A DNA stretch of 64,000 bases from contig NZ_SJPX01000002.1 of NCBI RefSeq assembly GCF_007860175.1, positions 124,001 through 188,000 of the forward strand, in the 5' to 3' direction. Below are positions 25,101-37,100 of the stretch, piece after piece. Each line of letters starts with the position of its first letter. Positions within the stretch are counted from its first letter, which is position 1. The notes below the pieces were generated by a model that was not told where the DNA came from, did no database searches, and saw only the letters and a program-made list of their open reading frames with translations. The translations under genes and the position numbers were made by a program. The stretch comes from Rubripirellula reticaptiva. GTDB lineage: Bacteria > Planctomycetota > Planctomycetia > Pirellulales > Pirellulaceae.

Positions 25101-28100
25101 GTCAATCGGCATGGACACGCCACGGTTCAAGACGCCGGCGGGGTTGGTATCGCTCGTGAACACCACGCCGTCTTCATCGTCCGCACTGACCACAACGGTC
25201 GCACTGGTCGATCGAATCGACGCTGGCCTCAGCGGGCTCTCATTGATTGCCGCGATGATCGCCGCGGTTATCGAAGTCGGCGAAGTTGGATCGACTGGCG
25301 AGATTGCAAAGTTGTCTTCGTCGAAACGACCATTCAGATCAAATTCCAACGTCGCACGTGCCACGCCGGTATCAATCGTGATCGTGTCACCATCGCGAGT
25401 CAAAGGATTGACCGCACCGGATTGCACAACGATTTCCAGTTCGCCACCGGTCACCGTGACACCGAACAACAGACCACTGCTGAATCCAGAAATCTTGGTG
25501 TCGTCACCGTCGGCTGCCACACTTGGCGAACCATCGGTGTCGGCATCAATGAACTGACCTAAGAACAGCGAGTCATCGACAACGTGCCGCGGGCCATTGT
25601 TCGCATTGCTGGTCGGGTAACGCCCCGTCACACCCGCGACCGGGTCTGGCGCGTCGCCATAGTCCAGTCCAACCGTTGGCATCAAGATTGTGAACTGAGT
25701 CGTTTGGTCGCCACGGTTTGGCTCGAGCGGATTGCCCGCCAAGTCGGCGATCGCAGGCAATGCGTAGTTCGAAATGGGTCCGTCAAACGCAGCACCACCG
25801 AGAACGAACAGCGAGTTGCCGCCACGATTTTCGGCTGACAATGTTGTGACTGGGGTTTGGCCAGCCACGTTGACGCTGTTGATCGCGTTGATCAACGCCT
25901 GTTTCACTTCCGCAGCACTGAACGCTGGCGAAATTCGCACTGGCGTTGCTCCGCCCGGAATACCAATCAAATTCAACGTCGGCGCCGAACTGACGTCGAT
26001 CACGGTCCCCGGCTGATCGTTCAAATTGACACGCCCGGTCGGATTGCCGTTCGCATCCAATTCGGCAACCGCGTTGACCTGCAACAATCCCTTATTGTTG
26101 TTGATCGCAGCAGCCAAACTGATGGCGACGTCACCGACACTACTGCCCGTTTGGAAAGCGACTTGCACATTGCCAGCTGCGGTACCACCGCCACCAACCG
26201 CCGCTTCAAATTCAAACGTGACTTGCGTCGCACCCTGACGAATTGAAACCGTTTCGCCGTCGCCAACGATGCCGCGGCGAAGCGACGAACCGCTCAGCCC
26301 AGGAATCGTAACAAATGGGTTCGTCGGATCAGTGAAGCCATTGGCGTCGACTCGATTGGACGCGATTCGACCAAGTGAAATCTGCCCGACACCTCGATTG
26401 ATCGCCGTAATCCCGACGCCTGCACCGTTGATCGCGGTGACCAAATTATTGGCGACGATATCCACTGTGCTGAACGCGTCGTAAGGAACTACAACGGACG
26501 TGCTCGCACGCGGTGGTGTGGTATCAAGGTTGTTCTTGAATTCGAAGATCACATTGTTTCCGGCGTCGTCAATCAACAACAACGAACTGCCCGTCGTGAT
26601 GCTGCCACCACCATCAAGTGGCAAGGTTAGCAGCAGTGGACCGAAGACTTCGATCGTCGACGCTCCCGTCACAGACGGTGCTCCCGTCAACTGCAACGAA
26701 CGTCCCGTCAATGAAACGCTCAGTCCTTCTTCGCCCCCGATGGTGACCACTCCGCCTGTGATCGGCCCCACACCGTTTAACGGCAAACCAGTGATTGGTG
26801 GAAGAGTGCGGATTGCGTTTGAAATCAGCCCCGCCAATTCATCGGCTGTTGTGGCGCGATTCAAATTGATCGGCACATTATCCAAGCCAACCATGTCGTT
26901 GATCAAATCACCGTTGACATCACGTTCATCGGTTCGGTTGAGTTCCAAAATCGACGGTGCGGAGCCGTCGACTGACGTGATCACAATTGTGTCACCGTCG
27001 ACGGGTGTGCGACTAACGCCAACAACACTAAGAAGTCCACCAACGACCGATGCTGAACCATTCACGGGCAGGTTCAAGTAGACGGACAATCCATCGCCAG
27101 CAAGTGAACTGGTCAATCCCAAGGCAGATGCATTGACCGCATCTCGCATGGCGATCGCAACGTCGGCGGCACTCAGACCGTTGACGTCGATGACCGTCGC
27201 GCTCGGGTTCGTCGTCGCACCGTTGGTATCGAATTCGAATGCAACGGTCGTGTTGCCGTTGTTCACAAAGAACTGGTTGCCATCTTGGATACCTGATGGA
27301 CCAACACCCGTCGCTGGAACACGCAGCGCCAAGGTTCTAGCAGCTTGGATCAAACCGCTTCCTGTCGTGCTCGCCGTCGCACCAGATTCGGCACCGATGA
27401 TTACTCGTTTACCAAGCACGCGAACGTCGACATCAAGCGATCCGCCCTGCGTAACCGTCTGGGTTGCAATCGCCGTTCGAATGTTCTGTGCGATGCCTTC
27501 TAGGAACGTTTCCAGCAGTGCCGGATCGGTCGGAGTTTGCCCCGACGGCAATGTGATCGCCACCGAGCCCGGCAACTTCACACCATCACTATCTAATTCA
27601 AACACGATTGCCGGATTGACGCCGTCATTGATGCGGAAGATGTCCCCATCGCGAAGCCCACCCGCATTGGTGCCGACTTCGGGAACAATCAATGTGATCG
27701 TTTCAGGGACGGTCAATTCATAACCCGACTCAAACTCGAACGCCAACGTTCCGCCATTGGTGTCAGTGATCAACAACTGATCGCCGTCTTTAACCAAGCT
27801 CGGATCCGGCGCGGTCAAGACAGTGCGGTCTTGGTTGTTCAAAGCGATGCGATACGAACGATCGTTTTGCCAAATACCAGCCAGCGGTGTCAGCGTGATT
27901 ACGTTTTGCGTTCTGTCGTAACTGAACGTGTAATCAAGACCTTCGACCAACAGTCGCTCATCTTCGAATACCGTTACGTTTGCACCCGACGATCGTACAC
28001 CGGCGATTGCTGGAACAACCACGGTATCGTCGTCGATGCCCAAACCGCTGAATGGATCGGAGGAATCCCCGGTGTCACGAAGTTGAATTCGGAACTCGCG

Positions 28101-31100
28101 GTAAACACCGCTGGTCAGACGCAAGAAACCGGTCGACGGATCCACATCGATGCCTCCGGCATCGTTGTCCATCGGCACGTTGATGATCGCCGCAGGCCCG
28201 ACAAAGTCAGCGAGTTCGTTCGAACCGCGATCCTTAAAGATTTGGCTTCCCAAACCGCCGGGAGGTGCCACATCGGGATTGTCCGCACGCAACACCCCGT
28301 TGATGTCACGGTTCGGCGCCAGCACGTTGCTGATCGGTAAGCCAACCGAACTGAGCAGTCCGGCCAAACGATCACGTTCGGTCAGTGAGTTGACCGAGCT
28401 GTCGATGATCACGGAGTTCGACGCCGGCAAGAAGTTGCCGCCTTCGGGATTGACGAACAACGCATCATCGTTGCCAAGGGTGATATTGAAGTCATCCGTG
28501 CCGCCATTCACGTTGCTCGGGCCAGGCGTGATGCCGATATTGCCGTTCGCGACGAAAGGCTGAGTCATTTGCTGACGGAAAACGTTGTTCGCAGTTTCGA
28601 TATGCTGGAACACGTTGGCCGTCACGATCGTGATGGCCTGTTTCGGATGCACATTGGGGTTGCTAGTGCTGACTGCGAAGAAACCGGTCGGCGTTGCGTA
28701 CTCGTCGACCACACCCTGATGCAGATTCGAGAAGACGTTGTTGACGACCGTTCCGCTGCTGCCGCCGGTCAATAGGACGCCGGTTTCAGGCAACAACTGA
28801 TCGATATTTACTCCATTTGCTGGATCCAAACGCAGACCGGCCGCGGCAGCTTCGGGGCTGATCGTGATATTGGCAGCACGTTCGACCAAGACATAAAGTT
28901 CCGAGACGCCACTACCTAGCGTCGACGTTCCTGCGAAGCCAACCGAACCGACTTGCCCCGTCCGGTTGTGACCGAACTGAGTGAAGTCACTTGTGGTTGG
29001 GAACAATCGCAATCCGGTGTTGCTACCATCGGCTCCACCAAGTGCCGTCGCCAAAACGGGGCCGAGAGGTCCCGACAACCCATCGGGCCCGTTGGCAAAG
29101 CTATGGTTTGGCAAGGGCGGATTTGGGAAAGTTGCACTCGAGGTAAAGGCATCACCGCTGATCGCGTAAGCGATCGCCTGAACGATGTCCGAAACTCGGA
29201 ATTCATTGTTTGCCTGCAATGGAACGTTAATGTTTCCGTTCGCAAGCACTCGGCCGCCTTGGCCGTTTGTAAATTCAAACGTTCGCTGGTTTGTCGGCGC
29301 TCCCGCCGCAACACTTAGCTGCGTGTCAGCGATTTGCGTAACGGTGAAGGTCGTTCCATAGAAATCGGCAGCTTGAGTACCGGTGTTGGCACCGGGGAAA
29401 CGAGTATTGCTGCCGTTATCGACCGACATCACGAACGTTCGCGGAGCAATGTTGCTGATCGCAATGTCGTAGTCGCCCGCTGGGCTGGTGCCTGCAACAC
29501 GTCCCGATGTTGAAAGCGCGTCATAGACCGAATTGCCTTCGGACGAAACACCGACAAAATAGGTTCCGGTGTAAAGCGTGGTGAAGTCCAAGAATGGATC
29601 TTCTGCTCGTCCAACCGCTGAATCGGCGGCGGCCGCAGCGGCGGTGTCCAGGTAGTCCGGCGCCGCGTCACTGGTGCTGATCGCCACCTCGACACCACTG
29701 GAATCGAATAGACGCAGTACAGTGTTAGGACCGCCTGCGACCGTGTCAACATCGACAGTCAAGCGATCGCCTGCGAACAAATCAACGCGGTACATGTCCA
29801 CGTCCGCAGTCAACGACGCGACACTGGGCGAATCGCCCAAGGTTGCTGTTCGAGTGAACGCACCGGTATGCCCCGATCCGATCCGAGTATCGACAGCCTG
29901 GAATAAAACGTCGTTCGGTTCGACGGTCGGATCACCACCAAATCGCGAGGCCGTTCCGTCATTACCATAGATCGTGTTATTGACGATTCGGCTGACCGGT
30001 TGCGGTGCATCGTGAATCGGGGCAAGCCCGGTCAAATCGAACGGATTCAACGCTGGAACCGGCGGCGGATTCAACTGGGAAAACGAGAAATCGATGTTCG
30101 TAACGCCTTCGATGTAGACAGCCGCGTCGGTTGCCAACAGGAAGTTATTGAAGAACCCAAAGTCGTCGAAGAGCGACGAGTCGGCCCCGCGAAGCGAAGT
30201 CCCTAGTGTTGCCTTCACCAAAGGACTTAACCCGTTGGTCACCAAAATACTGCTATTGATCGCTTCGTAGATCGCCAACATCACTTCTTGACGAGTGTGG
30301 GCAACCGAGCGTCCGTTGTACGGCGCACCATCGTGACGAATATAGATCGGCACGTGTCCATCAGCAAATCCGTTGCCACCGAGTTGACCACTACCGCCGG
30401 CTGTTGTCGCGTCGCCACCAATGTCTTCGAACTCAAAGATCACTCGCGTGTCAGCGGCGTCGACAACCATCAATAGGCCGTCTGAAATTGAGTTACCGAA
30501 CAAAAACGCGCCGAAGACGTTGTCGCCATCGCCGAGATCAAACGTGCTGGAGTCGATCACCCAAGGGCGAATTTCTCCTTCGACTTTGATGCCAGCGAAG
30601 CCGGCTTGATCGATCGTGTTGTTTCGAATCACGATGCCCGGTGTTTGTCCACCGACGACTTCGTTGTTCAAAGTTGGCAGGTTGCGAACCGCTCCCGGGT
30701 TGGTCGTGCCAACCGGACTGGCGTCTAGGAACGTTCCCGTTCGATCTTCCGGATCCACACCGCGATCGCTTGGTTCACTAAAGATACCGATCGCTCGCAC
30801 GTTGCTGATTTTGTTGGAATCAACGATCACTTGGCTCTGCGACCGGATCACGTTCGAATCGCCAATTCCCTTGTTAAAGATCACTGGCAAACGAAAATCT
30901 CCGCCAGCCGGATCAAGCGGCTGATCGGCCGCAGGCAAATCATCGGCCCCGCTCAGTTCGATGAAGTCACCAAGCACCAAGCCGGAGATCGCGACTTGGT
31001 TATCGTTGAAACCTCCGGTGGCCGAACCGGTCGAATCCGATGCCTGAATTTGGATGGTCGAACGAACCACCGAAAGGTTGATTGCCGAACGGATCGCGTC

Positions 31101-34100
31101 GGCAATTTCGGACTGCTCGCTGGTTGCCGTGTAAGGGACACGAATGTTGCCGGGAGTAATTCCCGCCGCGGTATCGAGGTCGAATTCGAATTTCACACTG
31201 CGGACACCATCGCTAAGCGTGAAGGTATTACCATCAACAAGTTGCGAAGCATGCGGCGCAACGATCGTTGCGACCTCGCCTTGACGAGAGTTCGTGTCAA
31301 ATGTCGAGTTCAGAATGAATCCACCGGCCGATGGTGTTCCATACTCGGTTCCCGGACGAACTTCTAACTGGTATTCGCCAGCTTGCGTCGTCGAGAAACC
31401 AGTCACGCCGACATCACCCAGCGCGGCGCCCGTGATCAGCTCGCCGCGTTCGGCGAACCCGATCATGAAGTCGTCCAAGAACAAGCCTTCGGCAAAAGTA
31501 CCGGTCCCGCCACCGACGTTGTAATTGAACTGGATCTGAATGTTGGTGTGTCCGGCAAAATCCGACAACGATGCAACACCTTGTCGCCAAAAGTTGCCGG
31601 TGATATTTGCAACCAGCGGAACATCCGTCAGCACAGTCCCGGATGGGTTTTCGTTACTGGTCACCCGTACTGAAACGGTGTCACCGGCATCCGGGGAATA
31701 GAAATAGTTGAAGTAGAATCGCGGCAAGTCGCTTGGACCGTAACCGGCCAAGTCGAATGGCACGCTCGTCATTGTGCCAGCTGGCTCGCTGCGATCAAAA
31801 TGGTACGACTCGTTGCCCGGATCGCCACCACTGTTGGGGTGGTTCTCGACCGACACGTTCAGCTCATAGGATCCCGTTCGCGGACGCTCAGCAACGGGTA
31901 GCGAGAAGAGCCCTGTTGTCGCGTCGTACGCTGTGTCTTCCGGTGAAACAGCGACAAAGTAGGTCCCCGCTGCCAGGTTCAGTTCCAAGTACGGGTCTTC
32001 ACTAAAGATTCCGAACGAGAAAGTAGGCTCGCTTCCGAAGGCTCCATCGCTTGCTTGACTAAACCGGTTCAACCCGCCGAAGACGAGCGCGCCTGTGATG
32101 TCGAACACTTGCAACTTCAAGTCAACGCTGTTCGGATCCGCCTGCGTTGGGAAACCGTCGGGCAACGTATCAGGATCGCGCACGCTTGGATTGACGCCAT
32201 TATCAATGTCCAAGATGACCGTCGAACCATCGACCGCGACGTCGAACCGATAGATGTCAACCACTTCATTCGTGGTCGAACCGAATACCGTCGTGTGAGG
32301 AATCAGTTGTGACGTGTTCTGGAACGAGTCACCAATATTGGGGTCGTTTTGAAGACTCCAAAGTGGCGCGAACGTGTCGAGCGATTGAGCATTAATGAAC
32401 GTATCGTTGTTGCCACCGAATTCGAATTGATCGCTGGCCGGATACAGATCATTGTTTCGCGAACCGTTGAAAGTCTGTGTACGTTGGTGCCCCGGATCAG
32501 TCGCACGATTCGTCGTCACCGTCCATCCCGGATTCAACGTATTGCGGTCAAACAACGATGTGTCGTTGCGTGGCGCAAGGGCCGTTGATCCGCCGATTTC
32601 TTCGACGTGATCTTCGAACAAACGTAAAATCGACTCGATCGGTTCGCGACGTGTGGTGATCGCGTCCAGCGCGTCCGCTGTCACTCCATCGCCAACCACA
32701 CCTACGTAATAGGTGCCTTCGCTCAACGATACTGGACCGATCAGTGGGTCGCCCGTTGACACCGAACCGCGAGTCAACAAGTCGATCGCACTGCTGACAA
32801 CAGGTTTGGATTGATCATCAAGCACATTACTGTCTTCGCCAACGAAGATCAGTTGAGCCGGCAAAATGCCGTCTTCACCATCGGAATCGTAGTAAACCAA
32901 CAGCGTTGTGTTCGGACGGCTGAAGCCGTCTGCGTAATCGATGTCAAAGATTGTGCTGGTTTGCAATCCAGAGGAAACGGCACTATTGACGTCGATTTGA
33001 TAGAAGTCGATATCATTGGCGGTCGAAAGGGCACCGCCCACGCTTAGCGACTTGTCCTTGCTGACAAGCAAGTTACCGATGTATTGAGCCCGATTTCCGT
33101 TGATCGTGTCGCTAGAAACGATCGAACCGTTGTCGGTGTCGCCACCGAATCCAAAGAACGAACCATCGACCGACTCATCTTCTTGTGCATCGCCCAACAG
33201 TGGCGAACTGCCTGGTAAACCACGAACATGGATACCATTGTTGGCATAACGGATATCGGCATAGCGAACGACGCTGCCAGCAAATTCCTGATCTTCGCGA
33301 AGTCGAACCTGGAAACGATATCCGCCATTGGTGATACCACCGGTCACATCACCGGGATCAACCGACGCACTGCGCACACGGAAGAAGTAAACGCTGCGAG
33401 TTCCACGGTTGCCCGGCAGGGACAACGACAAACCAGCGTCGCGTGGGTTCATTGAACCAAAGTCTTCGTACAGTCCACCGACACCAAATTCAGTAAACTC
33501 GTCGGCACCGCCTTGCAGTGACCCAACCGTTCCAGCAACCAATGGCGACACACCTTCCAGAGGCGTGCCGGCGACTTCGTCGAAGCTGTTATTGCTGCGT
33601 GCGAGCACATTGCCGTTGGCGTCCAAGATCTCGATGACCGAATCCAGCGTGAAACTGGTTTTGTCGATGTCGACCCAAATTCGAGTGCCTGCTTCGGCAG
33701 TAAAGCTGTAAGTATCGACGTCGTTGTCAGTTTGCAAGAAACCTTCGACTTCGAAACCTAGTCGCAGTTGATCATCACCTGACAGAACATTTGGCGCGAT
33801 CGCGCCGAGCACTTGCGCGTTTGCGACCGTGCCATTCAGACCAGGTGCTGTTTCCGACGTGATGGTTTGTTCTAGGATGTAGTCAACGTTGCGATCGTTG
33901 CTGTATTCATCCAGCAGAATGCTGCGCCAGTTATTACCTTCTGGTCGCGATCCAAAGCTGTCGCCGTTGTTGTCAGTGAACTGACGCCCCTCGGGGGTCA
34001 AACCGGCACCGACGGTGTCGTCCAGAAAACTGGTCAAGACAACTGGCGAACCAGGCAAACCGACGATTTGAATCGATCCGCCAACACGATCCGCCGTACT

Positions 34101-37100
34101 TGAAAGCGAACCAGTCGCTGACAGTCCCGTCCCCGACGATTCGCTGAACGGTGATCCAGCGCCATCCAACTTGACAACAAGACTTTCGTCAGGACGGCTG
34201 ATCAAACGCAACCCACCTGACGAGTGCAGGTTATTGACTTCGATCGTATCGAACAACAAGTGAACGATGTCAGTATCGTCCCAAACACTTTCGGTCGACA
34301 GCACGCCACCGCGAATTTCAAGACCGGTGATTTGACGCGACGCAACGCCAGTCGCGGGGACGTTTTCGTACCGGTTCAAACGAATCAGCGGACCGTAGTT
34401 ATCGTCAAGCGATTCGAATCGTTCGATCACGCCCGTTTGGCGTCCCAAATCGACCAAGCGTTCGGCCGACATCGAATCACTGTCGATGTCGATGATGGTA
34501 CCGCGATTGTCGACGAACGTATTGCCAACAATGGTCGGCTGTGAATCGCGAACAAAGATCGTTGAAGGAGTGATTCCTAGGCGACCAAATCGACCGACCG
34601 GACCGGCACCATCTTGACCGTCTTCGTTGAATTCGAACCGACCGTTGGTGATGCGTGCATCAGCTTGTTGCAATTCGAGTGCAGCGAAGCCTCGGCTTTG
34701 ACCGCCTTCGAGCAAACTGACACCACCACCGTAGGCAACGGTCGCGTGATCCAAACTGACAAACGACGTAGGCGCGGCGTAGATTCCCGACCAGTCACCG
34801 CGGTTGGCAACAATTTCGCCGCTCGCCGACCCGTTGTCGTTGTTGGTATCGAACGTTCCGCCGCTGCCGAATCGATCATCAGCGTAACTGGTAAAGACGA
34901 TTGGAGCGGCCGTGGTGCCTTCGGCCAACAATTGGGCGCCTTGTCCGAGTTCAAGCCGCGAACCACGGAACTTCAGCACTGTGCCGGGATCGATCACCAA
35001 CGACGCGTCCAAGCGACCGCGAATTCCTTCGCGAGTCAGATCAAGCACACCTTGCGAAGTCGAACCATCGTCAATGAAGGTACTAGCGTTGGCGTCGAGT
35101 GTTGCGACCAGTAGATACTGGCCAGAGGATGGATCCAGGCGATACAGCCGACGTGACACGTAATCCGAATTTGTCGGAACCGGCTGCAAGTTCAGCAACT
35201 GAATCGACGAATTGGCGGCCGCCGTTACAGTAGCCGAGGGGTCGCTAGCGAGCGATTCGAAACCGCCACCATCAACGAACACTAAACGGTAATCGTACGT
35301 TCCGGCAACCAGCGAACCACCGGCCAATGTTGCAAAAGCCGTCGAAGCGAGGTCCGGCTGAATGCCGTCTTGAATCGAACCACCAGGCGTACCGGCGATA
35401 ACCACGTTTTCGGGGAAGTAGTGCACGACGTCGGTGTCATCGAATCGCCCGGCAAGCGTCAATTCACGCGGCGGCGTTCCCGGCGTCGTCACGACTCGGA
35501 TAAACAAACCGTTGATGCTGTTCTCGACCAAAACATTGTCGTAGATCGACGGCCCGACTCGGGAGTAGTCGGCAGTGAACGCACCAGCCTGCTGGAACTT
35601 CGGCGCTTGGAAACTGGTTTCTTCGAAACTGTCTGGCGAAGCGCTGATCGCCGCGTCTGCCGAAAAACTGATCTCGTTGAATGTAATTGTCGGACGCAGT
35701 TCGAATATTTGAATCGGGTTGACGAGCTGTTGAATTGAGTCGATCAACAGGTTACTGCCACCGCCATAACGAATTTGCGCGTGATTGACCGACTGCAGGA
35801 AGATGCCTTCGTTTTCAAGATCAGCGCGACCTTCACTGAGGTCCAAATCACGACGGAAAACCAAACCGCCCCAATCGCCAGGCGACGGCGAACGGCCGGC
35901 ACTGATGGTTGATGAGTCGGCATCCGCATCGCTGATGCTGGTAAAGATAACGCTGCCGTCACTGTACTTCGACAACACATTGTTCTCGTCACCAATCAAT
36001 GATGACGATGGGATTGCGCCGGTCGGCGAGATGTTAACCAAACGTGGCGTGCCTAGCACTTGCAGGGCACCGTTGCTGCGGTCTTCTAGTAAACTGCTGC
36101 TGCCGACGCCAATTCGAGCACTGCGCAGTTTGATCACTGCACCGGCGTCAATCATGGTCGTGACGCCCTGCGGAACTTCTAGGTTACGACCGTCTTCTAA
36201 CGTCAATCCGCCCGTCAGCGAGACCCCGACTTGATAGCTAAAGTTGTCCGCTTCGGTCGCGATGTTGCCGTCTTGTCCGCCGTTGCCAACGATCCGAACG
36301 ATGTCGCCGGAAAGGGCAGCGTCAAAGGCATTCGCAACCGCCGAGTTGGCTATGTTATTGAACGGATGGTCGAGGCTGCCGTCTGCATTGGGTCCCGCCG
36401 ACTTGTCGACAAAGATATTACGACCCAGCACGTCTCCACCGCGGAAATCAACCGAAGTCTCGATCGATCGTTCGCCTGTGAATTCCAATCGACTGCTGAT
36501 CTGACTGACTTGGACGCCGGTCGCGCCGACCTGGCTGCGAACTGCTTGGGCTAGCGCTGTCGCCAATGAACCCGATGGCGTTTCAGCTCCGGTCAAACCG
36601 GTGCTGTAAGGAACAGCAACATTACCCGGCTTCGGACTCGCTCCGTCGGCAACAAATTCATAAGTTCGAATGGCACCGTTCGCGCCAATGATCTGAATCG
36701 TTTGCCCCGGCGAGATACCTGTGCCATTGGCCGTAAAGTTGATTTGACGGTTTTCGGGACGAGTTTGGAACCAGAAATTCTTGGCTCCACCGGGCGTGCC
36801 ATCACCATCACCGTCAATCGGTGTACCAGGCACACCGATGCGAGGATTATCCAAATCGCGAATGACTTCGGTTTCATCAACTTGCTGTTCGAACTTCAAC
36901 TGCAACTCATACTTACCCTGCGTTAGCCCGCCATATCCACTAGCCGGAATCGTTGGGTCGTAAGTTTCGTTACCGCTTGCCGCGACGCCGACGTAGTAAA
37001 TGCCAGCGCCCAACGTGGCAATGATTCGTGAATCTTCGCTGAAGTAATCGTCGTTGCGGCTAATTTGAACAATGCCGCCCCCCTTCAACAGAGCGCGTTG

